From contig CBDDLH010000012.1 of NCBI GenBank assembly GCA_965230565.1, forward strand, positions 682,001 to 746,000: a stretch of DNA of 64,000 bases. Direction: 5' to 3'. Positions within the stretch are counted from its first letter, which is position 1; each line of letters begins with the position of its first letter. Positions 28,401 to 37,022 of the stretch are shown one piece after another. A program made the translations under genes and the position numbers. Below the pieces are notes generated by a model. That model ran no database searches. It was not told the origin of the DNA and saw nothing but the letters and a program-made list of their open reading frames with translations. This DNA is from BCD1 sp965230565 (GTDB taxonomy: Bacteria > Bacteroidota > Bacteroidia > Chitinophagales > Saprospiraceae).

Positions 28401-31400
28401 TGATGCGGGAGATACAGACCAGTGATTTCCAGACGGCCAATATTGAGTTTCTGGAATTCTGGATGCTGAGTCCGTTCCTGGCAGATGATGACGCTCGTGT
28501 TCCGGCACCCAATGTAGCCAATCGTCAGGGGACGCTTTACATCAACCTCGGAAATATTTCTGAGGATGTGTTGAAGGATTCGAGACGGTTTTATGAAAAT
28601 GGGTTGCCGCGTGATGAAAATGATTTGAATCGTAGAGTAGATGATACCCCATGGGGAGTTGTACCCGTCAATAACCCGGTAGCACCTGCCTTTGATAATA
28701 CATCGGAGGATGCACGTACAAATCAGGATGTGGGTCTTGATGGATTGAATAATGATGGTGAGCTGGATAAGTTTGGGAATTACCTCAGTGAGATCAATGC
28801 TGTAAATCCTAACGTTGCCGTTGCACTTTCTGCAGACCTTTCCGGAGATGACTTCAAATATTATACAGATGAGTCCTTTGGTCCTAATGTATCCGTTACG
28901 GACCGCTACAAATACTTCAATAACCCTGAAGGAAACTCCAAAGCGAATCGAGACAATGCTACGCGTCAGTCTTCTACGAACGCCCCGGATGCGGAGGACA
29001 TCAATGGGGATAACTCTCTGAACGAATCAGAAAGTTATTACCAGTACGAAATTCCTATTCGCGCAGATGCTACCGATCCGAGAGAAATTGAGGTATTGGA
29101 TGATTCCTTTATCACTGACCGTCTGGAAGCGCCAAACGGGAGGATCTGGTACCGTTTCCGTATTCCATTACGTACAGAAAATAAGACTGCTGTTGGCGGT
29201 ATCACCGACTTCCGTGCCATTCGTTTCATGCGTATGTATATGCACGGGTTTAACGATCCAGTGGTATTGCGTTTTGCCTCTTTGGACCTGGTGCGTAATC
29301 AGTGGAGGAAATATACAAAAGCAGACAGTCTTTACAATCCGGGAACACCACCTTGTGGACCGATCGTGCTTGATGTGGATGCGGTAAATATCGAGGAGAA
29401 TAGTAGTAGAACACCCTTTGCCTATACCCTGCCATTGGGCATTCAGCGGGAGCAATCTGTTGGTGTTTTCAGTACGTTGCAGAATGAGCAATCGCTGGTG
29501 TTGCACGTGGAAAACCTATGCGATGGAGCTACTCAGGGTGTTTTCAAAGTAGTAGAACAGGATCTCAGGGTTTATGAACGATTGAAAATGTTCGTGCACG
29601 CAGAAGAGCTTGAAGAAAAACCGGAAGTGCCGGATGAAGCTTTGACGATATACATCCGATTGGGAAGTGATATACAGCAGAATTATTATGAATATGAGAT
29701 ACCGCTGGTCATGTCGGATCCTGAATCTTCGGCGATTACCGGAGGTACACCGACTTCTTCGCCTTACAAGGCTGAGGTCTGGCGTGATGAGAATGCATTT
29801 GATTTTGCCCTGACGTTGTTGAAGGATCTGAAAAAGGATCGTAATGAAAATGAAATTTCTCTGAATGAGGAATATCGTTTAAAAGTCCCTGGTACGGATA
29901 ATCACTACTATGCAGTGAAGGGTAATCCAAATCTTGGCCGGGTAAAAATGGCCATGATCGGGATCAGAAATACTTATGACGATGGAATGGGAGATCCTTA
30001 TGATGCAGAAGTCTGGGTGAATGAGCTTCGACTCACAGGACTTGATGAACGTGGAGGTGTTGCAGGTTTGGCACGTATGGATGTACAATTGGCCGACTTG
30101 GGTAACCTGAGCCTTGCCGGTAATTTCAACTCCATTGGTTTTGGTGCATTGGATGATCAGGTTGCTGAACGTAGTCGTGAACGTACCACCGGATATGATA
30201 TGTCGGTGAATCTGAATCTGGATAAATTCCTGCCACAGGATTGGGGAATTAAGTTGCCGTTTTATGGTCAGATTTCCAATGTGACATCTACGCCGGAATA
30301 CGATCCGTTTGACCTGGACATACCATTAAAGGAAAATATGGAATTGTCAGCAGATCCTGATTCCGTAAAGGCGCTGGCACAGGAAGTAACGAGTATTAAA
30401 GCTTTCAACTTTACCAATGTTCGTAAAGAACGAACGGGTGGAAGGAGCAGTAAACCTAAGCCCTGGGATATTGAAAACTTCAGTGCAAGTTATGCTTATA
30501 CGGACACCAAGAAACGAGATCCACTGGTAGAGTTCGAACGGGAAAAATTGTACAAGGCTTCCCTGGATTACGGATTTAGCCATAGTCCGAAGTATATCGA
30601 ACCGTTTAAGGGAATCAAGAGCAAACACCTGAAGCTGATCTCCCAGATCAATTTCAATCCGATTCCTAATAGTTTTACGGTAAGTAATTATTTCGACCGG
30701 AAATTTAACTCCATCCGTTATCGTTTTACCGGGCTGGATGATATTTACAATACTTATTACGCCAAGTATTTTAAGTGGGAAAGGGATTATGCCCTGAACT
30801 GGGACTTTACCAAAGCCTTTAAGGTTAACTTTAATGCTCTGGCTTCGGCAACCATCGATGAGCCGGATGAGCGACAAATGCTCTTGAATCCTACCATCGA
30901 AGATGTAGATCGTTATCGAAGGGATAGTATCCTCACTAACATAAAGGATCTGGGTAGGCCAAAGAATTATACCCATAACCTGAGCGTAAATTATACTTTG
31001 CCGATCCGTTACCTGCCATTTATGGACTGGACGACGGTGAGAGCACAGTATCGTTCGAGTTATAGCTGGACCGCTGGTTCTATTGTTGAAAACCAGCTCG
31101 GTTTAGGGAATATCATTCAAAATAGTCAGGACAGGCAGTTGAATGCCGACCTGAACTTTGTGAAATTCTATGACAGCTTCAAATACCTGAAAGGTATCAA
31201 TCGACCGGCACGGCGATCTTCCCGGTCGGGAAGGGGAGATGAAGAGAATAAACGAGGCGGCAAAAAAGAAGAAGAAAAAGCTTCGAGAGATAAAAAGAAA
31301 CGTGGCAATCAACCTTCTCAAATCGAACGGATATTAATCAGGCCGTTCTTATTGGTGAGAAGAGCGAAGTTCAATTATTCTGAGCGTTTCCAGACGGTAA

Positions 31401-32830
31401 TTCCCGGATTTATGCCGGAGTCGGGTATTTTGGGAATGTCATCCGGTTTTGGAGATCCGGGCATCGGATTTGTTGCCGGAGCTCAGCCTAAAATCAGAAC
31501 GCTGGACCGTTCACAATGGGGAAGTAGTGATGATTGGCTGTACAATAACCGGGGAGCTATCACCGAAAGTGTACGGTTGAATCAGAAAGTGATCCAGCGA
31601 TATACTCAGACTTATGATGGTCGACTTACACTGGAGCCGATTCCTGATTTCAAGATAGATATCGACCTGAACCGTTCCTATACGCAGGATTATGAGGAAC
31701 GATTCAAATACGAGGATTTCAGTTCTTTGGAGCATTCTCATACCGGGGTAAGTCTTGGTGGTTCCATGACGGTTTCCTATTCGGCATTGAATACTTTGTT
31801 TACGGACAGTACAGGGACCGAGAATTTATTCCAGACCTTTAAGGAGAACCAGAAAGTTCTGTCGCAACGGCTTGGAGATGGTTTACATGAGGATCCTAAT
31901 CTTGCGGAGCAAGGATACGCTGATGGTTACGGCCAAAATCAGCAGGATATTCTCATCCCTGCATTTATTGCGGCTTATACTCAGCAGGATCCGATGACAA
32001 TGGATCTCAACCTGTTTGATATTATGCCTAAGATCAACTGGCAAGTGGATTACAACGGATTGTCGAAGATACCGGCACTGAAGGATATTTTCAGCAGGTT
32101 CAGTTTCTCTCACGGTTATAAGTCTACGTTGACGATCAACAAGTATGTAACCAATGACCTTTATGATCGTTATTATGATGATTTTTTAGATGAATCACGA
32201 GATGCATTTGGAGAAGGAGGTACCGGTAACTTCTATACTCGATTGGAGATACCACAGATCGAAATCCAGGAATCGTTTTCTCCATTGATCGGAATAGATA
32301 TGACCTTGGCCAATGGTTTGAACTTTAAGCTGGATTATAACAAAATGAGGGCATTATCGCTCAGTGCGGTTAACAACCTTTTGAGTGAACGCCAGTCAAA
32401 GGAGATCTCCATCACCTCCGGATATACCATCCGTGATGTGGATATACCATTCCTTACCGGAAGCAAGAAAAAGAAAAAAGGAAGATCCAGTAAGGCAGAT
32501 GAGGAGGAAGAAGATGCTAAAGGCACCAGAGGAGGAAGAGGCGGTAAACGTGGTGGCGGCAGCAGTTCTCTGAATGTAAGAGACCTCGACTTTAAATTCG
32601 ATTTCTCCCTGCGTGATGATGTAACCTATGCGAGGAAACTTGACCTTAGTACTTCTGACCCGACAAGGGGAAGTTATGCTTTGTCCTTCTCTCCTTCAAT
32701 AGAATACAAGCTCAATAAACGATTGTCTCTGAGACTGTTCTTTGATTACCGTAAGAATATTCCAAAGACCTCTGCAGGCTACAAACGTATTGATTCCTCC
32801 GGTGGGGTGGTAGTGAGATTTGAGTTGTAG
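25448..32830 (+). CDS. sprA: T9SS outer membrane translocon SprA (Sov)
   Basis: 2460 aa, close to the roughly 2400 aa usual for SprA. SprA is the very large outer-membrane beta-barrel channel through which T9SS substrates pass; it is needed for gliding and surface protein export. The N-terminus has a signal-like segment (MRRVFLPLSLICMIFAGAF). Family segments I recognise include LDIEFNPLDKLFGG, VDIRPQGSIDLKFGVDYQ, YLDDFEGSASSLDMR, IEFLEFWMLSPF and the C-terminal FSPSIEYKLNKRLSLRLFFDYRKN. Two lysine/glutamate/glycine-rich low-complexity inserts occur at about 1920-1957 and 2338-2376. The likely clients in this window are the two CHU_C proteins. ruvA precedes it; a bidirectional terminator follows. 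Confidence 0.97.
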   Translation: MRRVFLPLSLICMIFAGAFTAIGSKPDLEDPYSVDYVKASLQDTLPPPAPRYEDFINGAGNNPFDLQDPSAVEQTVEYDPETGNYIITEKIGNDYFRPPTYLTFEEYMQYIREKEEENYFKSLMGVSVDGDDGIRDPIEKLDIEFNPLDKLFGGTTVDIRPQGSIDLKFGVDYQFTDNPILTNRQARNANFDFDMDIKMNVTGKIGEKLSLTTNYNSAATFNFDNQIKLDYNSDLFGEDDIIKRIEAGNVGLPLQGSLIQGAQSLFGIKTELQFGHLRLTAIASQQQSRNETIRLEGGSQLQEFEQPVDQYDENRHFFLSHYSRDHYEEALANMPYINSLMQIKNLEVWITNDRREVENVRDIVALADLGTAEAVNFVNPDAQNVLPGFFDIDGNPLPENEANDLYTSLRQTPNIKEIDQAVKVLTTQYGLEQGKDFEKVSARKLSPTEYTFNPLLGFISLNINVQPDQVLAVHYTYDYNGRVFAVGEQSTSNSDVSSDTTDLTPEVLFTKMLKSTTNRIDIPTWDLMMKNVYSIGAYQVENEDFRLDIYYDDPGKGFKRFLPSSVLAGKPLLEVFNLDRLNSQNDPQPDGRFDFVPGTTINPSNGRIYFPVLEPFGESLEAQFGGDQDAIDKYVYQDLYSQTLFQAIENAEKNRFVIKGSYKSSISSEISLGAFNIPEGSVRVSAGGTQLVEYRDYEVDYSTGRLKILNDAILASGAPINISFEDNTLFGFQQKTMLGLRADYELSKNLNIGATALKLFERPFTPKVNIGEDPVNNSIYGLDVNFSKEVPWITKMVNGIPLISTKAPSSVNISAEAAYLKPGHARAINESKDDKDGVVYLDDFEGSASSLDMRTPANRWFLSSVPHNDNDNNNPLFPEYTADSIFSGVNRARLNWYRLFTDSGGGQEGESAPYTSIVPQDEVFPNKQITPNQLNTVRTLNLAFNPRARGPYNFDPPTGTTHSSGVVPEGDTIRLLDPETRWGGMMREIQTSDFQTANIEFLEFWMLSPFLADDDARVPAPNVANRQGTLYINLGNISEDVLKDSRRFYENGLPRDENDLNRRVDDTPWGVVPVNNPVAPAFDNTSEDARTNQDVGLDGLNNDGELDKFGNYLSEINAVNPNVAVALSADLSGDDFKYYTDESFGPNVSVTDRYKYFNNPEGNSKANRDNATRQSSTNAPDAEDINGDNSLNESESYYQYEIPIRADATDPREIEVLDDSFITDRLEAPNGRIWYRFRIPLRTENKTAVGGITDFRAIRFMRMYMHGFNDPVVLRFASLDLVRNQWRKYTKADSLYNPGTPPCGPIVLDVDAVNIEENSSRTPFAYTLPLGIQREQSVGVFSTLQNEQSLVLHVENLCDGATQGVFKVVEQDLRVYERLKMFVHAEELEEKPEVPDEALTIYIRLGSDIQQNYYEYEIPLVMSDPESSAITGGTPTSSPYKAEVWRDENAFDFALTLLKDLKKDRNENEISLNEEYRLKVPGTDNHYYAVKGNPNLGRVKMAMIGIRNTYDDGMGDPYDAEVWVNELRLTGLDERGGVAGLARMDVQLADLGNLSLAGNFNSIGFGALDDQVAERSRERTTGYDMSVNLNLDKFLPQDWGIKLPFYGQISNVTSTPEYDPFDLDIPLKENMELSADPDSVKALAQEVTSIKAFNFTNVRKERTGGRSSKPKPWDIENFSASYAYTDTKKRDPLVEFEREKLYKASLDYGFSHSPKYIEPFKGIKSKHLKLISQINFNPIPNSFTVSNYFDRKFNSIRYRFTGLDDIYNTYYAKYFKWERDYALNWDFTKAFKVNFNALASATIDEPDERQMLLNPTIEDVDRYRRDSILTNIKDLGRPKNYTHNLSVNYTLPIRYLPFMDWTTVRAQYRSSYSWTAGSIVENQLGLGNIIQNSQDRQLNADLNFVKFYDSFKYLKGINRPARRSSRSGRGDEENKRGGKKEEEKASRDKKKRGNQPSQIERILIRPFLLVRRAKFNYSERFQTVIPGFMPESGILGMSSGFGDPGIGFVAGAQPKIRTLDRSQWGSSDDWLYNNRGAITESVRLNQKVIQRYTQTYDGRLTLEPIPDFKIDIDLNRSYTQDYEERFKYEDFSSLEHSHTGVSLGGSMTVSYSALNTLFTDSTGTENLFQTFKENQKVLSQRLGDGLHEDPNLAEQGYADGYGQNQQDILIPAFIAAYTQQDPMTMDLNLFDIMPKINWQVDYNGLSKIPALKDIFSRFSFSHGYKSTLTINKYVTNDLYDRYYDDFLDESRDAFGEGGTGNFYTRLEIPQIEIQESFSPLIGIDMTLANGLNFKLDYNKMRALSLSAVNNLLSERQSKEISITSGYTIRDVDIPFLTGSKKKKKGRSSKADEEEEDAKGTRGGRGGKRGGGSSSLNVRDLDFKFDFSLRDDVTYARKLDLSTSDPTRGSYALSFSPSIEYKLNKRLSLRLFFDYRKNIPKTSAGYKRIDSSGGVVVRFEL

Positions 32831-32850
32831 GAGGGTTTTATTTGAAAATA

Positions 32851-32890
32851 AAAAAGACCGAAGTTGGATAGTTCCGGCTTCGGTCTTTTT
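32851..32890. terminator. Bidirectional Rho-independent terminator between sprA and the LytTR gene
   Basis: 13-bp perfect inverted repeat (32851-32863 with 32878-32890) consisting of AAAAA, GACCGAAG and its complement ending TTTTT, with a 14-nt loop. It is 20 bp past the sprA stop and serves the convergent response-regulator gene from the other side. Confidence 0.9.
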
Positions 32891-32892
32891 GG

Positions 32893-32945
32893 TTCCAGGT
32901 TTCTAGTTGCTGGTCCAAATTAACCAGCAACCAGCAACCAGCAAC
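32893..32945. repeat. Short repeats related to the lipA-ruvA spacer element
   Basis: ggtttctagttgctggt (about 32898-32914) is followed by its complement and then three tandem copies of accagcaacc (to about 32945). The core tttctagttRctggt is the same as at 24203-24218. The tract touches the 3' end of the LytTR gene. Confidence 0.55.
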
Positions 32946-32950
32946 CGGAA

Positions 32951-33664
32951 TCACTTAAAAAATATCCACTCCACAACCTCCTCTCGTTTACTCCTGCTGA
33001 TGGGGATTTTATGTTTGCCGATTTCGAGCATATTGCCGTTGAGTTGTTGCACTTTGTCTTTGGCGACGATATAGGATTTATGGACGCGTATGAAGTCGTT
33101 TTCGGGCAGGAGTTGTTCCAGGTTTTTGAGGCTTTCAAGGGTGACGTGCCTGGCATCTGAGCAGACGATGCGGACGTATTCTTTAAGGCCTTCAATGAAA
33201 AGAATTTCATTAAAACGGATCTTCACGAGCTTACCATCTACTTTGGCAGTAAAGAAATCCCGGCTATTGGAAGGCAGGACAATTTCCGCAGCAGTTTTGT
33301 CAAAATGAATTCTTTCCTTGGCCTTATTCACCGCCTGAAGGAATCGTTCAAAAGAAAAAGGCTTGAGTAGATAGTCAATGGCATTTAACCCAAAAGCTTC
33401 GACGGCGTAATCCGAATAAGCAGTTGTGAAAATGGTCACCGGAGGGTACTGCATGGTTTTGAGCAGGTCGGTACCGCTCAGCGTGGGCATTTGAATATCC
33501 AGGAAAAGCAGGTCTACCTGCTCCCGATTCAGAATATCCAGGGCCGCAACAGGGTTTTTCACCTTGTCAATGATCTCCAGATCAGGTACTTTTTTGACGA
33601 ATTCTTCCAATAGATTCAAAGCAAGAAATTCATCGTCTACCAGCAGTGTTTTTATGGTTGCCAT
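32951..33664 (-). CDS. LytTR-family response regulator
   Basis: 237 aa. Receiver domain (1-120) with acidic pocket D10/D11, phospho-acceptor D56 (LLFLDIQMP) and conserved K101 (DYLLKPF). A LytTR DNA-binding domain follows (about 135-237: FFTAKVDGKLVKIRFNEILF, FIRVHKSYIVA, KIPISRSKREEV). It is predicted to bind promoter DNA when phosphorylated. It sits 151 bp downstream of a LytS-type kinase gene on the same strand, its likely cognate partner. The regulon is unknown. Confidence 0.95.
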   Translation of the reverse strand: MATIKTLLVDDEFLALNLLEEFVKKVPDLEIIDKVKNPVAALDILNREQVDLLFLDIQMPTLSGTDLLKTMQYPPVTIFTTAYSDYAVEAFGLNAIDYLLKPFSFERFLQAVNKAKERIHFDKTAAEIVLPSNSRDFFTAKVDGKLVKIRFNEILFIEGLKEYVRIVCSDARHVTLESLKNLEQLLPENDFIRVHKSYIVAKDKVQQLNGNMLEIGKHKIPISRSKREEVVEWIFFK

Positions 33665-33815
33665 TTTGATGTTATTTATGTTGCGAGTTCAAGTTGTTCG
33701 CTTCGACAAGGTTCCGCCTTTTCTACCCACATATCCACTCAAAGGCATAACCTTGATAAACCTTTTCTCCCAACTGGAGATTGAGGACTGTCCACTGCGG
33801 GCTGAAGACTGAGGA

Positions 33816-34907
33816 CTAAACTCCCTCCCCCCAAATCTCCAAATCAACCTCAAACACTTCCCCGCTGTCCCTGATCTCAAGTTTATGCCGATCCGGGTAT
33901 TTGAGTTCCAGGCGTTTTTGAATGTTTTCTGTTCCTACGCCGCCAACTTTATCTTTTTGGGTGTTTTGATCGTTTTTTGAATTAGAGGTATGGAAAACTA
34001 CTTTTTTCTCCGTCGTATTCAAGGCTATTTTCACAAAAGCCTTCTCGTTGGTATCAAAGTCACAATGTTTGAAGCAATTCTCCACAATGGGAATTAATAT
34101 CATGGGTTCGATCATGACCCCTTCAACCGGTCCTGTTGTTTCAAAGGTAATATTGAGTGGATGTTCACTGCGCATTTCAAACAGGCCGATATATTCCCGG
34201 ATATGTTCCACCTCACTTGATAAAGGTACTTTTTTGCTTTTACCTTCGTAAATCACGTATCGCAAAAGGTTTGATAATTTCAGGACCATATCCGAGGTTT
34301 TTTCCGAACGAACCACTGCAAGGGAATAAATATTGTTCAGGGTATTGAAGAGGAAATGGGGGTTGATCTGGGCCCTCAGGAATTGCAGTTGAGCTTCATT
34401 TTGCTTTGTCAGGATTTCCTGGACCCTTTTTTCTTCTTTTAATCTGTTTTGCTGAATTTGAAAAAGCATACTGATGAAGACGATGCTGGTGTTCGTGATA
34501 AAGGAGGCCACCTGCCATGTTCGTTGGTAATTACCTTTTATTGCTTCAAAATCAAATTCTACTTCCGGGAAAAGAATGTTGAACTGTACCCTTATTATCG
34601 TAAATCCAAGCAGCAGGAGCATGATTGAGAATAAGTAATAGAGATATTTTCCCTCTTCAAAAAATTTGTTGACGAGCCAAAGGTTAATGTAAAAAATGGC
34701 TGCCATGGGAATGGTATTGGCGATGCCACGCAACAGATTTACCCGAAAAGTATAGAACTGTGCAAAAAAAGCCATATGAGCCGTCAAAACCACCAGCCAC
34801 ATAATCACGTGGATGTACGGCACCAGCCGCTGATTGATCTTTTTACTCCTGCCATTCATCAGGTCGGAAAATAAGTGTAATAAGCCTTTATTGTTTTTCG
34901 CTTTCAA
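33816..34907 (-). CDS. LytS/YehU-type sensor histidine kinase
   Basis: 363 aa. Four predicted membrane helices (about 30-50, 62-80, 88-106, 134-150), a short coiled linker, then a His_kinase domain with phospho-acceptor H184 in QINPHFLFNTLNNIYSLA, an N-box (PIVENCFKHC) and a G-box (GGVGTENIQKRLE). It lacks a periplasmic sensor domain, so the signal is probably sensed in the membrane. The longest frame starts at a TTG (34907); no ATG is available upstream before a stop, and the first internal ATG is at 34859 (residue 17). Partner of the LytTR regulator downstream. Confidence 0.92.
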   Translation of the reverse strand: MKAKNNKGLLHLFSDLMNGRSKKINQRLVPYIHVIMWLVVLTAHMAFFAQFYTFRVNLLRGIANTIPMAAIFYINLWLVNKFFEEGKYLYYLFSIMLLLLGFTIIRVQFNILFPEVEFDFEAIKGNYQRTWQVASFITNTSIVFISMLFQIQQNRLKEEKRVQEILTKQNEAQLQFLRAQINPHFLFNTLNNIYSLAVVRSEKTSDMVLKLSNLLRYVIYEGKSKKVPLSSEVEHIREYIGLFEMRSEHPLNITFETTGPVEGVMIEPMILIPIVENCFKHCDFDTNEKAFVKIALNTTEKKVVFHTSNSKNDQNTQKDKVGGVGTENIQKRLELKYPDRHKLEIRDSGEVFEVDLEIWGEGV

Positions 34908-34981
34908 AACTAGCTGTTTTAGATGTTAAAGGCTAATATATTCAACCAACGGGTTTTATCCTTCAATAATGTGTAATTAAT

Positions 34982-35030
34982 GAGGGAGATTGAGAAAGAT
35001 TGATTGAGGTTGAGTAAGATTGATAAACAG
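34982..35030. repeat. Short direct repeats (ttgagNaagattga)
   Basis: The tract gagattgagaaagattgat is followed by tgaggttgagtaagattgat, giving two imperfect ~19-bp units upstream of the kinase gene and downstream of the photolyase gene. Low-complexity spacer with no visible gene. Confidence 0.45.
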
Positions 35031-35136
35031 TAGGAGGGAAATTTGCGGGAAATTTTCCCAAGATTGAAAGGAGCATTTTTGATCATTGAGCGCAACGCGA
35101 TCGGTGAGCAAAAATGATTTTCCTTTAATACATGAA

Positions 35137-36417
35137 TCAGGCTCCAATCCCGACTTTATAAGCTTCCAATGCCCTTGCTCTTGCCATTTTGTGATTCACC
35201 ATAGGGACGGGGTATTCCGGAGTACCATATTCAGGAACCCATTTTTTTACATATATCAGGTCCTTATCGAATTTCTTAAGCTGTGATTCCGGGTTAAATA
35301 TGCGGAAATACGGTGCAGCATCACATCCGGTTCCTGCGGCCCATTGCCAGTTGCCGTTATTGGAGGAAAGTTCGTAATCGAGTAGTTTTTTGGCAAAATA
35401 GGCTTCTCCCCAACGCCAGTCGATAAGCAGATGTTTGCAAAGAAAACTTGCCGTGACCATACGCACACGATTGTGCATATAGCCTGTGTTATTGAGTTCC
35501 CGCATCCCGGCATCCACCATAGGATAACCTGTTTTGCCTTCGCACCAACGGTTGAATTCCTCCTCGTTGTTGCGCCACTCAATGCCGTTGTATTTGATTT
35601 TAAAATTCTCATTGACTACACGGGGAAAGTGGTAAAGGATCTGCATAAAGAATTCCCGCCAGATCAGCTCACTCAGGAAGGTATCCTGTCCGGGGTTTAA
35701 CCGTTCAATGATCTGGCGGATACTCACCGTGCCAAAGCGGAGATGCGGACTTAGATGACTGGTGTCCAAAGCAGGAAAATCACGGGTATTCTTATAATCG
35801 CCGATATTGTTGAGGTCAAAAGGTTTTACTTGGATAGTCCCTTTTTCAAAACCTAATGATTCCAGTGAGGGAAAGGGAAATTTTTCTTTATATAGATTTT
35901 TGAAATTCGCGACCACCGGATCATCCTGTAAAGCGTTATGGAAAGTATCCAGCCATTTGTTTTTATAGGGTGTGAAAACGGTATATGGTTTGCCATCACC
36001 TTTCAGTACTTCGTTTTCTTCAAAAATGACCTGGTCTTTAAAGCTGAAGAAGTTAATAGCATTGTCATTCAATAGTTCATTAACCTGTTCATCCCTGTCT
36101 CTGGCATAAGGTTCATAGTCTTTGTTGGTATAAACCTCGGCAATGTCGAATTTTTCCATCAGAGCTGACCATGCCTGCAAAGGTTCGTCATGCAGGCAAA
36201 GCAGGCTGCTGTTCCATTTTTGAAATTGCTCACTTATCGCATTGAGGGATTCATGGATAAACCGGACTCTCGCATCATCTTTCTGGAGTTCCCTCAGAAT
36301 GTGTTTATCAAATATAAAGACGGGAACAACGGGATAACCGGAAGCCAGGGCATGATTTAATGCCGTATTGTCGTCAATTCTGAGATCTCGTCTGAACCAA
36401 AAAACAGCTACCTTCAT
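35137..36417 (-). CDS. Class I-type cyclobutane pyrimidine dimer photolyase / cryptochrome family
   Basis: 426 aa. Photolyases use FAD and blue light to split UV-induced pyrimidine dimers. N-terminal antenna domain with WFRRDLR (7-13). The FAD-binding helical domain shows TSHLSPHLRFG (219-229), WREFFMQ, GYPMVDAGMREL (297-308), NRVRMVTASFL, DWRWGEAYFA and the NGNWQWAAGTGCDAAPYFR block around W357 and W359. A DASH-type cryptochrome is less likely given its length and motifs. It lies 5 bp after the SRPBCC gene on the same strand, so the two are probably co-transcribed. Confidence 0.94.
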   Translation of the reverse strand: MKVAVFWFRRDLRIDDNTALNHALASGYPVVPVFIFDKHILRELQKDDARVRFIHESLNAISEQFQKWNSSLLCLHDEPLQAWSALMEKFDIAEVYTNKDYEPYARDRDEQVNELLNDNAINFFSFKDQVIFEENEVLKGDGKPYTVFTPYKNKWLDTFHNALQDDPVVANFKNLYKEKFPFPSLESLGFEKGTIQVKPFDLNNIGDYKNTRDFPALDTSHLSPHLRFGTVSIRQIIERLNPGQDTFLSELIWREFFMQILYHFPRVVNENFKIKYNGIEWRNNEEEFNRWCEGKTGYPMVDAGMRELNNTGYMHNRVRMVTASFLCKHLLIDWRWGEAYFAKKLLDYELSSNNGNWQWAAGTGCDAAPYFRIFNPESQLKKFDKDLIYVKKWVPEYGTPEYPVPMVNHKMARARALEAYKVGIGA

Positions 36418-36422
36418 GAAGA

Positions 36423-36923
36423 CTAATTTGCAGGTGTTAATACAGGAGTTTCCTTTTCGATAAAAGGACCGAATATTTCAATGATCGCCTGTTCCCGGTA
36501 ATCAAAAATACCCCTGACCTTTTTGCCGATGACCAATTTGTTGGCCAGCCGACCAATGATGCCAAAAGGGGGCCTGTAGGTAACGATATCCTTCATAAGT
36601 ACTCCTCCTTCGATCGGTTCGATCCTGTGCTCATGGTGCCACATTGTGTAAGGGCCAATGCGTTGTTCATCTACGAAAAATTCTTTATCTCTGACATGGG
36701 TTATCTCCGTGACCCAGGGTGTTTTTATACCCAAAAGAGGCTTTACGATATAACTAATGATCATGCCCGCGTACATTTTTTCGGGCAGGTGTTTGGAAGT
36801 GATATCAAAACCCATGTAATCCGGAGTAATGCGTTTGAGATTTTTTGGCGATGAGATAAAGTCCCATACCTCGTCGATACTTGCAGGTATCTTTTGTTCT
36901 GTAAAAAGCTGGTAAATGGCCAT
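36423..36923 (-). CDS. SRPBCC-family ligand-binding protein next to photolyase
   Basis: About 166 aa from the ATG at 36923; an in-frame ATG at 36962 adds 13 residues of poor quality (MAHGSQLKQKTHP). The pattern IPASIDEVWDFISSPKNLKRITPDYMGF, followed by an EHRIEPIEGGVLMKDIVTY strand and a C-terminal helix, is characteristic of the START/Bet v1-like SRPBCC fold, which holds hydrophobic ligands. The ligand is unknown. The pairing with a photolyase recurs in Bacteroidota and suggests a light- or oxidative-stress context, but this is inference. Confidence 0.85.
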   Translation of the reverse strand: MAIYQLFTEQKIPASIDEVWDFISSPKNLKRITPDYMGFDITSKHLPEKMYAGMIISYIVKPLLGIKTPWVTEITHVRDKEFFVDEQRIGPYTMWHHEHRIEPIEGGVLMKDIVTYRPPFGIIGRLANKLVIGKKVRGIFDYREQAIIEIFGPFIEKETPVLTPAN

Positions 36924-37022
36924 TGGATGTGTTTTTTGTTTGAGTTGACTCCCGTGTGCCATGGCTTACGGTGATCAGCATTTAACAACAACCAAACTAA
37001 AGCATTGTTTTATGACAAAGGC

